From Alviniconcha marisindica (Eukaryota; Mollusca; Gastropoda; Provannidae), in the NCBI GenBank assembly GCA_018857735.1, contig JABMCL010003732.1, positions 77,001-141,000 of the forward strand: a stretch of 64,000 nt of DNA, in the 5' to 3' direction. A program made the position numbers and the translations under genes. Positions 29,801 to 34,569 of this stretch are shown here, piece by piece (the stretch's first letter is position 1; every line of letters begins with the position of its first letter). The notes beneath the pieces are model-generated. The model did no database searches, was not told the origin of the DNA, and saw only the letters and a list, made by a program, of their open reading frames with translations.

Positions 29801-32697
29801 TATTTTTCGCATGGAGGTAAAGCTGACTTGGTGTATTTTTCGCATGGAGGTAAAGCTGACTTGGTGTATTTTTCACATGGAGGTAAAGCTGACTTGGTGT
29901 ATTTTTCGCATGGAGGTAAAGCTGACTTGGTGTATTTTTCGCATGGAGGTAAAGCTGACTTGGTGTATTTTTCACATGGAGGTAAAGCTGCAACACTGCT
30001 TGTCTACAGCAGCATGTATGTGCTTTATTGTACTTTTTAATTTGCTATTGAGTTTTGGCATGCTTTGTTTGATGTAAAGGGGGCAGTGGACGATGATGTA
30101 AAGGGGGCAGTGGACGATGATGTAAAGGGGGCAGTGGACGATGATGTAAAGGGGGCAGTGGACGATGATGTAAAGGGGGCAGTGGACGATGATGTAAAGG
30201 GGGCAGTGGACGATGATGTAAAGGGGGCAGTGGACGATGATGTAAAGGGGGCAGTGGACGATGATGTAAAGGGGGCAGTGGACGATGATGTAAAGGGGGC
30301 AGTGGACAATGATGTAAAGGGGGCAGTGGACGATGATGGCAGGGAGTATCTCAACTCCTCTCCAGCCCCTTGTAGAAAGGCTGGCGGTAGTGTGCTGCAG
30401 GTGTTGGCGCCGTCGCCAGACTCTGGATTTGTCAGCCCAGCAGTCTCATGGTGGACATGACCACTTGCACTGAATGGGCATCACCCCTTTTTGCTCTTTT
30501 AATCCTCAGTTCCCCCCCCCCCCCCCCATTATTTTCACCTGCCCCCACACTTTATTCACATGCATCTTCTGGGTAGAGCAGTTTCATTGATTTGTGTTTT
30601 TTGGAAAGGACAGCACTGTGGGGCACCGGTCACAATGAAACCAAATGTTAACAAAGAGAGGAAACTCCTAGTTTTGAGAAGAACTTGAAGGTCCTGGTTC
30701 CTAGACAGAACTGTTGGCCCACCCCGCATGGCAGGCTGTACAGCGCATGTTGTGGCATGTTGCCTGCTGCAGAGTGGACGGAGAGGGCCCTGCTTACTAG
30801 TCAGCTAATAATGATAATAATAATAATGTACATTTATCATGCACTCAGCAACGCCCTGAGTGCTCACATGATACATATTAACCTGAATATGATATTCTGT
30901 ACACACGTAGAGCATAGTCCTACCAAAGCAATTTACATAAAGTATTATACAAAACAAAACAAAAACAAAAACGCACACACACACACACACCACACGCACA
31001 CGCACAATGACTGTAGCAGAAACTGGGTACTGATATTAGTTAGGATGGAAATACTGTGAGAAGAGGAAGGTTTTCAGTTTGGCTTTAAAAGATGACAGGG
31101 TTGAGCAGTGCCTAAGGTCTTGTGGGAGTGAATTCCAAATGTGGGGTCCAAAGCAAGAGAAGGTGCGAAAGCCATGAGTCTTGCGTTTGTATTGTTGGAT
31201 TTCCAGCATGCGGGTATCAGAAGAAGAGCGTAGTGTACGAGACGGAGTGTAGACGTGAGCAGTTCAGAGAGGTAAGCAGGTGGACTTTAACATGCGGTCA
31301 AGCACACAGTGGTGCCTCTGATGCAGTCAAGCGCACAGAGGTGCCTCAGGACTTTAACAGGCAGTCAAGCTCCTAGGTGCCTCAGACTTTAACAGGCAGC
31401 CAAGCACACAGTGGTGCCTCTGACTTTAACATGCAGTCAAGCACACAGTGGTGCCTCTGACTTTAACAGGCAGTCAAGCACACAGTGGTGCCTCTGACTT
31501 TAACATGCAGTCAAACACACAGTGGTGCCTCTGACTTTAACAGGCAGTCAAGCACACAGTGGTGCCTCTGACTTTAACATGCAGTCAAGCACACAGTGGT
31601 GCCTCTGACTTTAACAGGCAGCCAAGCACACAGTGGTGCCTCTGACTTTAACATGCAGCCAAGCACACAGTGGTGCCTCTGACTTTAACATGCAGTCAAG
31701 CACACAGTGGTGCCTCTGACTTTAACATGCAGTCAACACACAGTGGTGCCTCTGACTTTAACAGGCAGTCAAGCACACAGTGGTGCCTCTGACTTTAACA
31801 GGCAGTCAAGCACACAGTGGTGCCTCTGACTTTAACATGCAGTCAAACACACAGTGGTGCCTCTGACTTTAACATGCAGTCAAGCACACAGTGGTGCCTC
31901 TGACTTTAACATGCAGTCAAGCACACAGTGGTACCTTCAACTTTAACATGCAGTCAAGCACACAGTGGTACCTCAACTTAACACAGTCCACAGTGGTACC
32001 TCTGACTTTAACAGGCAGTCAAACACACAGTGGTACCTTCAACTTTAACAGGCAGTCAAACACACAGTGGTACCTTCAACTTTAACAGGCAGTCAAACAC
32101 ACAGTGGTACCTCAGGATAAAAACAGGGTCCCTGTGCAGCAGCTTTTGGAAGTATCGGCCAAGGAGCAGTCCACAGTGGCTCAGTGGAACATTTTGTCCT
32201 GAGGGATATTAACATGAATCCACAACACACCTCGCTCATCCAGCCTAGCAGACTTACCTGTAGTGACCTGTAGGATAGTCACTTACATGGACATCTCACC
32301 TCACTAGGCCAGCATAGGACACCTTACTGTAGGTTGGTAGGTAGTGATGTACATGGACATCTCATGCCTACAGCTGTGGGCCGATAAGGTAGTGATGTAC
32401 ATGGACATATGCCTACAGCTGTGGGCCTATAGGGTAGTGATGTACATGGACATCTCACAGATAACAGAGGATGCTTGACAGGACTTCTTGTGGCATCTTC
32501 AGAAAAGGTTCTTGGTTTGAAAACACTTCTTATGTGTGTTGCAGATGAAAGAACAGGAGGTTCAAGATATTGACCAACTTCTGGCCTCCCCAATCACATT
32601 TAGCCATCTGCAAGACTTTGCCGCCTGCCACCGTGACACCAACTTCAGCTGTCTGACACCAATTCCTGATCTACAAGTGCCTGACACCAAGTCCTAG
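966..32697 (+). CDS. cnk: CNK gene (connector enhancer of kinase suppressor of Ras, CNKSR2/3-like), 3' 12 exons
   Basis: CNK proteins are membrane-associated scaffolds of Ras-Raf-MAPK and Rho-family signalling, with SAM, CRIC, PDZ and PH domains. Seen here are 12 exons: 966-1179, 2190-3463, 4810-4937, 5908-5980, 9998-10043, 11853-12004, 13670-13746, 19602-19670, 21206-21315, 22264-22494, 27171-27364 and 32545-32697. All have GT-AG borders and matching phases, and together give 906 codons plus a stop. Residues about 588-690 of this fragment are the PH domain, which opens with the CNK signature SCKDLGRGDCEGWLYKRKE. Residues 797-890 match the C-terminal helical region of CNK2 and IPCEF1. The N-terminal domains must lie upstream. 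Invertebrates usually have one CNK, so CNKSR2 versus CNKSR3/IPCEF1 cannot be decided. Almost every intron is filled with minisatellites. Exon borders come from reading splice sites and phase, without transcript evidence. Confidence 0.88.
1213..2040. repeat. Minisatellite, ~41-46-bp unit, ~19 copies (intron 1)
   Basis: Core ACTGGATGCAACAGGGGGAG. It starts about 35 bp after the exon 1 donor. Two unit lengths alternate, with and without a CTTT insertion. All three plus frames stay open over hundreds of bases only because the unit lacks stops, so the 297-371-residue frames here are not proteins. Confidence 0.92.
2098..2192. repeat. Short minisatellite (~24 bp, 3-4 copies) carrying the exon 2 acceptor
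   Basis: Each unit ends GACTGTTGACAGACA. The last copy supplies the real acceptor TTGACAG at 2183-2189 plus the first exon bases ACA, so the array is a run of near-identical 3' splice sites. Confidence 0.75.
2190..3463 (+). CDS. cnk: CNK exon 2: long Ser/Pro-rich linker exon with coding repeats
   Basis: A 1,274-nt exon entering in phase 1 (GAC completed across the junction) and leaving in phase 0 at donor GTAAGT (3464). It encodes about 425 residues with no recognisable domain. A Ser/Pro-rich basic start (KSSNASLTRESVQS) is followed by five 15-residue tandem repeats of the type SVGSEKSGASVRVER, then about 3.5 copies of a 13-residue repeat TSADGERSTGADK. The end is less repetitive (QLMKVKKLHTPSATD). 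The frame is intact through both coding repeats, which supports real coding. The exon is unusually long for this family's linker. Confidence 0.75.
2855..3302 (+). repeat. Coding minisatellites inside CNK exon 2 (45-bp x5, 39-bp x3.5)
   Basis: Unit periods of 45 bp (2855-3078) and 39 bp (3173-3302) are both multiples of three and keep the CNK frame. This contrasts with most intronic arrays in the window, whose periods are not multiples of three, and suggests selection on the frame. Confidence 0.8.
3503..3615. repeat. Minisatellite, ~37-bp unit, 3 copies
   Basis: Core GATGTAAAACAGCTCCTTTG, starting about 40 bp after the exon 2 donor. Confidence 0.85.
3614..4200. repeat. Minisatellite, ~34-bp unit, ~17 copies
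   Basis: Core CTGTTGCAGGCCCTGATGTT with a GACATGAGTCAGAA tail. It is closely related to the following 33-bp array and was probably its ancestor or a sister expansion. Every unit contains the acceptor-like CTGTTGCAG. Confidence 0.88.
4201..4822 (+). repeat. 33-bp minisatellite, ~18 copies, each an in-frame copy of the exon 3 acceptor and exon start
   Basis: The core CTGTTGCAGGCCCCTGTT is the same as the exon 3 acceptor and first exon bases at 4801-4818. The unit is exactly 33 bp and has no stop in the CNK frame, where it reads LLQAPVVDVSD. Exon 2 ends in phase 0, so splicing to any unit stays in frame and would add multiples of 11 residues. The copies are highly homogeneous from 4440 onwards. 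Confidence 0.9.
4810..4937 (+). CDS. cnk: CNK exon 3 (basic/Ser linker, variable edges)
   Basis: The acceptor CTGTTGCAG at 4801-4809 is the most 3' of the tandem acceptors. The exon enters in phase 0 and reads APVSVSELWEAPREKEGG, later KKRVEFSPDSKESSP, leaving in phase 2 at GTCAGT (4938). A better-scoring donor, CAG|GTACGT, lies 72 bp (24 codons) downstream at 5009|5010 and keeps the phase. Both edges sit in minisatellites, so the true borders may vary. The CNK frame is open from 4363 to beyond 5200. Confidence 0.65.
4914..5150 (+). repeat. 24-bp minisatellite carrying the exon 3 donor, ~9 copies
   Basis: The unit contains CAAGTCAGGTCAGTGCTCTG, which is the exon end plus donor. The first three spacings are exactly 24 bp, so they are in frame. 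One later unit carries GTACGT and another GTACAT in place of GTCAGT. Confidence 0.85.
5366..5645. mobile_element. SINE-like dispersed repeat with internal (CA)n
   Basis: Shares ACATGATACATATTAACCT, CAATTTACATAA and AGAAACTGGGTA..TGATATTAGTT with 30813-31265, with a CA run in the middle of both. No coding frame. The (CA)n part is about 5503-5597. Class is inferred from length and dispersion only. Confidence 0.6.
5817..5890. repeat. (GATGAT/GGTGAT)n microsatellite before exon 4
   Basis: Imperfect trinucleotide run of GAT and GGT ending about 17 bp before the exon 4 acceptor. The usual polypyrimidine tract is therefore nearly absent. Confidence 0.85.
5908..5980 (+). CDS. cnk: CNK exon 4
   Basis: Acceptor GGTTTCAG at 5900-5907 and a strong donor GTAAGT at 5981. 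Entering in phase 2 and leaving in phase 0, it reads YTHIVVGGVVQKIPVEITHS and then TDTE. I do not recognise this segment in vertebrate CNK. It is included because its phases join exons 3 and 5 exactly. Confidence 0.65.
6071..8325 (-). mobile_element. DNA transposon copy A (~2.25 kb, terminal inverted repeats)
   Basis: The ends are inverted copies of TGACTTAGTGCCAAAAGGTG (left end with TGGCTTAG, right end with TTAAGTCA), flanked by TA-rich sequence. The whole element is the reverse complement of 48832-51066 with scattered substitutions and small indels. Internally there are repeated GTTGAACATTAC/AACGTTCAAC-type motifs. No transposase was recognised, so it is probably non-autonomous. Compared with copy B, the short exon-like segment at 8147-8190 (minus) has lost one base next to its donor. 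Confidence 0.8.
8345..9115. repeat. Minisatellite, 56-bp unit, ~14 copies (intron 4)
   Basis: Core ACACCGGTTGGTAGATACCA, then GGGCAGCTGAGGTCTCTG. It begins about 20 bp after the right end of transposon copy A. Confidence 0.92.
9390..9655. repeat. Minisatellite, ~23-bp unit, ~11 copies
   Basis: Core CATCAGGTGTACATTGTTAA, somewhat degenerate at the start. Confidence 0.85.
9656..9997. other. Non-repetitive part of intron 4
   Basis: No further exon or element seen. It ends in the acceptor CTGCTTTCAG. Confidence 0.5.
9998..10043 (+). CDS. cnk: CNK exon 5 (basic segment before the PH domain)
   Basis: A 46-nt exon between TGCTTTCAG and GTGAGT. Phase 0 to phase 1, reading SPPVRMRQKPGSRRL. IPCEF1/CNK proteins have a similar basic RQKPRRK-type stretch a short distance before the SCKDLG motif. 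Confidence 0.82.
10078..10870. repeat. Minisatellite, 19-bp unit, ~41 copies (intron 5)
   Basis: Unit GTGCAGTATCTGACCTTGC with TCCAAC and GCA variants. It starts about 35 bp after the exon 5 donor. Minus-strand frames of 125-276 residues over it are repeat translations. Confidence 0.93.
10905..11130 (+). pseudogene. Remnant of a non-LTR retrotransposon RNase H domain
   Basis: Residues HNLVLYTDGSLTKHRSG match the start of the RNase H domain (Y-T-D-G-S catalytic Asp motif) found at the C-terminus of several non-LTR retrotransposon polyproteins. The expected GWGFTVKQG continuation is present only in another frame, so the copy is frameshifted. No reverse transcriptase is left. It sits in CNK intron 5. 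Confidence 0.65.
11131..11852. other. Non-repetitive part of intron 5
   Basis: AT-rich intron sequence with no exon, RNA gene or array recognised. The last 40 bp are GGTGATGGTG-rich and lead to the acceptor GTGTGTTTCAG. Confidence 0.5.
11853..12004 (+). CDS. cnk: CNK exon 6: N-terminal half of the PH domain
   Basis: Enters in phase 1 and leaves in phase 0 at GTGGGT (12005). It begins DRRVSCKDLGRGDCEGW, nearly identical to vertebrate CNK2 RISCKDLGRGDCEGW, followed by the basic beta1-beta2 loop KRKEKDRK and NWIKRWCILKNANMYYYKS. PH domains bind phosphoinositides, and this loop is where the binding residues lie in the family. The frame stays open to a second GTAAGA site at 12069, but that would break the match to the next exon. 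Confidence 0.93.
12065..12835. repeat. Minisatellite, 32-bp unit, ~24 copies (intron 6)
   Basis: Core GATAAGATGGCAGACCATGT, then CAGGGTGACAGG. It starts about 60 bp after the exon 6 donor, and the first unit begins with a donor-like GGTAAGAT. Copies are very homogeneous until 12650. Confidence 0.93.
12840..13672. repeat. Minisatellite, 42-bp unit, ~19 copies, ending at the exon 7 acceptor
   Basis: The unit contains GATTCTTTGTGCTGGAGATG or ..GTGCAGGAGATG. The authentic acceptor is GATTCTTTGTGCAG followed by exon GAG (13656-13672). At least three internal units (around 12960, 13000, 13210) also carry CAG, and the rest carry CTG. The array is therefore built from the 3' splice site plus the first exon codon. 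Confidence 0.9.
13670..13746 (+). CDS. cnk: CNK exon 7: middle of the PH domain
   Basis: Phase 0 to phase 2, donor GTGAGT. It reads ELKAEGVIFLPAFQVSPAPN and then LKTKK, aligning with CNK2 EKAEGFISLPEF in length and position. The junction to exon 8 creates KKFAFK, as in CNK2 KKYAFK. Confidence 0.92.
13747..15214. other. Mostly unique part of intron 7, with a dispersed repeat at 14120-14260
   Basis: No exon seen. 14120-14260 is about 65% identical to 53200-53345 (both start GCAGC-ATACCATT and end near AAGTA-TAA-AAAAGAAA), so it is a diverged dispersed repeat. 13760-13830 and 14295-14380 also share AAGGCTTAC and CATTCTGG-type segments. Confidence 0.45.
15215..15880. repeat. Minisatellite, 41-bp unit, ~16 copies (intron 7)
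   Basis: Core GTTGATGTTGTGTCGCCGTG, then CCAGCCTTCGTGGAGAGGGC. It is nearly perfect, differing mainly at one G/A, so probably recently expanded. Confidence 0.95.
15881..17600. other. Unique part of intron 7
   Basis: AT-rich, with no exon or RNA gene recognised. It contains a G homopolymer run at 16624-16642 and a 3-copy ~25-bp repeat of GAAGAAATCAAATGAAAGAA at 17350-17425. Confidence 0.5.
17600..18140. repeat. Minisatellite, 43-bp unit, ~13 copies (intron 7)
   Basis: Core GCTAACATTGCAGGTGTTGT, then GTGATTGTGATGTCTGATTC. Each unit holds a CAG|GT that reads as an acceptor and a donor back to back. Confidence 0.92.
18141..19015. repeat. Degenerate tandem repeats (intron 7)
   Basis: Loose repeats of TGCTGTCTGTTTCAGTG and CAACATTGCAGACATCACAC with many variants. 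They look like older relatives of the flanking arrays, and nearly all copies contain a pyrimidine tract followed by CAG. Confidence 0.65.
19016..19275. repeat. Minisatellite, 57-bp unit, ~4.5 copies
   Basis: Core TTTCAGGCATCATGCAGTGA, then a segment with GCTGTGTTATCTGTTTGACTG. Each unit looks like branch region, pyrimidines and CAG. Confidence 0.9.
19445..19601. repeat. 18-bp minisatellite, ~8 copies, abutting the exon 8 acceptor
   Basis: Unit AATGGGAGTGTGTTGTCT. The last copy continues into GTTTCAG, which is the exon 8 acceptor. Confidence 0.92.
19602..19670 (+). CDS. cnk: CNK exon 8: PH domain beta strands 5-7 and start of the C-terminal helix
   Basis: Phase 2 to phase 2, between TGTTTCAG and GTGAGT. 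It reads AFKVHNSGTTFYFASERQ and then DDMGK, matching CNK2 [20 protein letters not shown] plus DMNRW in the next exon. Confidence 0.93.
19690..20735. repeat. Minisatellite, ~28-33-bp unit, ~32 copies (intron 8)
   Basis: Core CCCCTGTTTCCTGTCACCAC, then TGAACCCCACAG. It starts about 20 bp after the exon 8 donor. Lengths vary because an ACACA or ACATC insertion comes and goes. Confidence 0.92.
20995..21215 (+). repeat. Minisatellite whose units carry the exon 9 acceptor and exon start
   Basis: Units of 30-63 bp containing GGCAGGTGGAGGAACGTTTG. The real junction reads GGCAG|GTGGATGAAC at 21201-21215, so about ten exon bases are included with one mismatch. There are 5-6 copies between 21015 and 21205. 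Confidence 0.85.
21206..21315 (+). CDS. cnk: CNK exon 9: end of the PH domain
   Basis: Phase 2 to phase 1, donor GTGAGT. It reads WMNKMGLAAINFDTSQVITT and continues GGFIKPEPRSNHLGVA. The conserved Trp of the PH C-terminal helix is the first full codon (KWMNKMG aligns with CNK2 RWLNRIN and IPCEF1 VWLNKLG). Confidence 0.93.
21355..21945. repeat. Minisatellite, ~25-30-bp unit, ~21 copies (intron 9)
   Basis: Core CTGCTGACTGTACCATACTG in the first half and TGCTGACTGTGTACTTTACT in the second. It starts about 40 bp after the exon 9 donor. Confidence 0.88.
22010..22275 (+). repeat. 60-bp minisatellite, 4 copies, carrying the exon 10 acceptor and exon start
   Basis: Units contain ACAGATGTTTACTACATTAT. 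The true junction reads AACAG|ATATTTACTACAG at 22259-22276, so about 12 exon bases are copied in each unit with one mismatch. Confidence 0.9.
22264..22494 (+). CDS. cnk: CNK exon 10: acidic motif and Ser/Pro-rich segment
   Basis: Phase 1 in and phase 1 out, donor GTGAGA at 22495. It begins IYYSESEDEVDEGSVHYG, equivalent to CNK2 DYWSESDKEEAD and IPCEF1 CYSESEQEDPE just after the PH domain. Then SLDSLSSLGSAATPQPSP and a basic KRRAALQ. No further domain. Confidence 0.9.
22495..23120. other. Unique part of intron 10
   Basis: No array, exon or element recognised. The minus-strand 193-residue frame here has no recognisable family and overlaps a C-rich stretch at 22652-22700. I do not call it a gene. 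Confidence 0.45.
23125..23475. repeat. Minisatellite, 19-bp unit, ~18 copies
   Basis: Unit ACCTGGGAGTACACCCCAG with an A variant at one position. All frames on both strands are open over it because no unit contains a stop. Confidence 0.95.
23476..24390. other. Intron 10 with (CA)n microsatellite
   Basis: The CA run is at about 23812-23900, interrupted twice by GAGCATGCATGCACAA. A CT/CCA-rich stretch lies at 24058-24120. No exon seen. Confidence 0.6.
24395..24950. repeat. Minisatellite, ~43-bp unit, ~12 copies
   Basis: Core TCTAACTTTGTCCCAAATGC, then TACCCCTACCCCAGACCCCACCC. The plus strand is almost free of G. Confidence 0.92.
24951..25480. repeat. Minisatellite, ~52-bp unit, ~10 copies
   Basis: Core CCCTGTCCCTACCTTACTCC, then TGCCTTTATC and CCCCTAACCTTT. 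G-poor on the plus strand. Confidence 0.92.
25495..26170. repeat. Minisatellite, 20-21-bp unit, ~32 copies
   Basis: Unit CTGTCTCTGTCCCTGCCCCT with G/A and length variants. The 100-195-residue open frames are repeat translations. Confidence 0.94.
26220..27060. repeat. Higher-order minisatellite ending ~110 bp before exon 11
   Basis: Units built from CATTGACCTCTAACCTTACC and CTCTCGCTACCATTGAC are themselves arranged in a longer period of about 180 bp (26390-26570, 26570-26705, 26705-26860). The plus strand is C/T/A-rich and G-poor. Confidence 0.88.
27171..27364 (+). CDS. cnk: CNK exon 11: start of the conserved C-terminal helical region
   Basis: Acceptor TTGACTTTCAG at 27160-27170. Phase 1 in, completing GAG with exon 10, and phase 0 out at GTACCG. 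It reads GQSGPSSQDLHSVMLRTIR and ends TTERKLLALKRTLK. CNK2 has SLQDLYRALEQASL and, about 40 residues later, NEKLHRLRILKSTLK, so both anchors agree in order and spacing. The middle (DRRKRRTLLLSS) is basic, as in the vertebrate proteins. Confidence 0.9.
27540..28200. repeat. Minisatellite, ~23-bp unit, ~27 copies in two sub-arrays (intron 11)
   Basis: First part CTGCTTGAGAAGGGTGGGCA. The second part is a ~67-bp higher-order unit containing AAGAAGGGTTTGTCAAACGT. Confidence 0.9.
28201..28350. other. Short unique intron 11 segment
   Basis: No feature recognised. Confidence 0.4.
28350..28970. repeat. Minisatellite, ~15-31-bp unit, ~35 half-units (intron 11)
   Basis: Alternating CCCCACAGCTGTATG and TTTCTACAGCTGTATAG, later CCACAGCTCTGTGTTCCCAC. 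Every half-unit contains a pyrimidine-rich stretch followed by ACAG. Confidence 0.9.
28971..29340. other. Unique part of intron 11
   Basis: No exon or element recognised. Confidence 0.4.
29345..29995. repeat. Minisatellite, 33-bp unit, ~20 copies, each with a consensus-like donor
   Basis: Core CATGGAGGTAAAGCTGACTT, then GGTGTATTTTTCG. GAG|GTAAAG in every unit fits the 5' splice-site consensus. No exon is recognised beside it. Confidence 0.93.
30067..30345. repeat. Minisatellite, 24-bp unit, 11-12 nearly perfect copies
   Basis: Unit GATGTAAAGGGGGCAGTGGA plus CGAT, with one substitution (CAAT) in the whole array. It is open as DDVKGAVD repeats and then continues 38 codons to a stop at 30458. 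No start or supported acceptor, so I do not call it coding. Confidence 0.95.
30646..30730 (+). pseudogene. Decayed copy of the CNK exon 11 3' end and donor
   Basis: AAAGAGAGGAAACTCCTAGT and TTTGAGAAGAACTTGAAGGT match the end of exon 11 (27333-27366, ..CAGAGAGGAAACTCCTGGCT..) with few substitutions. A one-base loss (ACGTTG to ACTTG) brings in a stop. Similarity extends weakly into the intron beyond the donor, so this is a DNA-level duplication, not a processed copy. Confidence 0.7.
30813..31265. mobile_element. SINE-like dispersed repeat, longer copy
   Basis: Shares its first ~250 bp, including an internal CA tract at 30973-31005, with 5366-5645. The part 31060-31200 (GGAAGGTTTTCAGTTTGGCT, GTGGGAGTGAATTCCAAATG) resembles 47815-47940 in layout. 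Preceded by a TAA-type microsatellite. Confidence 0.6.
31270..32115. repeat. Minisatellite, ~37-bp unit, ~23 copies (intron 11)
   Basis: Core CACACAGTGGTGCCTCTGAC, then TTTAACATGCAGTCAAG. The last units change to GGTACCT and the array ends exactly at GTACCTCAG (32107-32115), an acceptor-like site. Confidence 0.93.
32116..32202 (+). CDS. Possible alternative terminal exon of CNK
   Basis: After the acceptor-like GTACCTCAG a 28-codon phase-0 frame DKNRVPVQQLLEVSAKEQS, then TVAQWNILS, runs to TGA at 32200-32202. Phase 0 would join exon 11. It does not resemble the known CNK C-terminus, whereas exon 12 does, so this would be an alternative end or chance. Confidence 0.3.
   Translation, partial: DKNRVPVQQLLEVSAKEQSTVAQWNILS
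32330..32460. repeat. Minisatellite, ~50-bp unit, 3 copies
   Basis: Core TAGTGATGTACATGGACATC, then ATGCCTACAGCTGTGGGCC. It lies in intron 11 before exon 12. Confidence 0.8.
32545..32697 (+). CDS. cnk: CNK exon 12: terminal coding exon
   Basis: Acceptor TGTGTTGCAG at 32535-32544, phase 0. It reads MKEQEVQDIDQLLASPITFS, then HLQDFAACHRDTNFSCL, aligning with CNK2 [20 protein letters not shown]..EFQEW. Stop TAG at 32695-32697. The last ~15 codons (TPIPDLQVPDTKS) are already the first copies of the minisatellite that continues in the 3' region, so the C-terminus and stop were supplied by repeat sequence. I saw no AATAAA within the next kilobase. Confidence 0.82.
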   Translation: MKEQEVQDIDQLLASPITFSHLQDFAACHRDTNFSCLTPIPDLQVPDTKS

Positions 32698-33150
32698 TCT
32701 ACAGCTGTCTGACACTATAACGCCAAGTCCTGATCTACAACTGTCTGACACTATGACACCAAGTCCTGATCTACAACTGTCTTGACTTTGACACCAAGTC
32801 ATGATCTACAACTGTCTGACACTATGACACCAAGTCCAGATCTACAACTGTCTGACACCAAGTCCTGATCTACAACTGTTTGATGCTCTGACACCAAGTC
32901 CTGATCTACAACTGTCTGACACTGACACCAAGTCTTGATGTACAACTGCCTGTTGTATACAAAGTCTTGACCTACAAAATTGACATCAAGTTTTGATCTA
33001 CAGCTGTCTGACACCAAATCCTGATCTACAACCCTGTCACTGACACCGAGTCCTGATCTACAACTGCCTGTTGTATACAAAGTCTTGGCCTACGGAATTG
33101 ACATCAAGTCTTGATCTACAATTGCCCGTTTTCTGATACCAAGTCTTGAT
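32648..33150. repeat. Minisatellite, ~28-bp unit, starting inside the CNK coding sequence
   Basis: Units of ACACCAAGTCCTGATCTACA plus ACTGTCTG. The first two copies encode the last residues of CNK and the rest form the presumed 3' UTR. Confidence 0.85.
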
Positions 33151-33760
33151 CTACAACTGCCTTTGCTGTAACAATACCAAGTGTTGATCTACAACTGCGT
33201 GTCACTGTAACAATACCAAGTGTTGATCTACAACTTCTTGTCACTGTAACAATACCGAATGTTGATCTACAACTGCGTGTCACTGTAACAATATCGAATG
33301 TTGATCTACAACTGCCTGTCACTGTAACAATACCAAGTGTTGATCTACAACTGCCTGTCACTGTAACAATACCAAGTGTTGATCTACAACTGCCTGTCAC
33401 TGTAACAATACCGAATGTTGATTTACAACTGTCTGTCACTATAACAATACCAAGTGTTGATCTACAACTTGTCACTGTAACAATACCAAGTGTTGATCTA
33501 CAACTGCACTCCACACTAAGGCTTGATGTGTAGCTGCATGTCTCACTGACACCAGGTCTTTGTCTACTGTGTCTACTGTTTGTTGGTCAACTGCCTGTCA
33601 CATTCATGCCTAGACTTGATCTAAAACTGTCGTACATTGACACCAAGTCTTCATCTACAACACAGACACCAAGTCCTGATCTACAACTGCCCACGACACT
33701 GACACAGTTTTGATCTACAAATGCCCACAACACTGACACCAATTCTGACTTGATCTACAA
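33150..33760. repeat. Minisatellite, ~39-bp unit, ~10 copies, then degenerate copies
   Basis: Core AATACCAAGTGTTGATCTAC, then AACTGCCTGTCACTGTAAC. Related to the preceding 28-bp array through TTGATCTACAACTG. It fades out near 33750. Confidence 0.88.
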
Positions 33761-33788
33761 AGACAAAGGCCATGTACTTCCTTTGCAG

Positions 33789-33891
33789 ATATATAAGAGA
33801 TGCCTACTTTCAGGGAAGGGTACAGGTCGTACTTTGTGCAAACTGTGTGAAGGATACAGAGATCCTGATTATTGTGAAAAAGCATGCACAG
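33789..33891 (+). CDS. Orphan Cys-rich exon candidate
   Basis: Acceptor CTTCCTTTGCAG, donor GTACTG. Phase 0 to phase 1, reading YKRCLLSGKGTGRTLCKLC and then EGYRDPDYCEKAC. It has six Cys in 34 codons, which suggests an extracellular domain, but I do not recognise the family. A second open frame also exists. Confidence 0.3.
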
Positions 33892-33964
33892 GTACTGTTG
33901 TCATCGTGCTTTACCTCAGCATGGTATGTACTTTTGTTAGCTACAGCTGCACACATACTTTAGT

Positions 33965-34520
33965 CACTGTGCATCAGCTGGGCTTGCATAGTCCTTGTGC
34001 ATCAGCTGGGCTTGCATAGTCCTTGTGCATCAGCTGGGCTTGCATAGTCCTTGTGCATCAGCTGGGCTTGCATAGTCCTGTGTGCATCAGCTGGGCTTGC
34101 ATAGTCCTTGTGCATCAGCTGGGCTTGCATAGTCCTTGTGCATCAGCTGGGCTTGCATAGTCCTTGTGCATCAGCTGGGCTTGCATAGTCCTTGTGCATC
34201 AGCTGGGCTTGCATAGTCCTTGTGCATCAGCTGGGCTTGCATAGTCCTTGTGCATCAGCTGGGCTTGCATAGTCCGTGTGCATCAGCTGGGCTTGCATAG
34301 TCCTTGTGCATCAGCTGGGCTTGCATAGTCCTTGTGCATCAGCTGGGCTTGCATAGTCCTTGTGCATCAGCTGGGCTTGCATAGTCCGTTGTGCATCAGC
34401 TGGGCTTGCATAGTCTGTGTGCATCAGCTGGGCTTGCATAGTCCTTGTGCATCAGCTGGGCTTGCAAAGTCTGTGTGCATCAGCTGGGCTTGCAAGTCTG
34501 TGTGCATCAGCTAGACTTGC
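33965..34520. repeat. Minisatellite, ~28-bp unit, ~20 copies
   Basis: Core GTGCATCAGCTGGGCTTGCA, then TAGTCCTT. Highly homogeneous. It starts about 75 bp after the orphan exon's donor. Confidence 0.94.
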
Positions 34521-34569
34521 ATAGATACTTTAAGTGTCTCACCTAGGCATGACACATGCCTTATCTATC

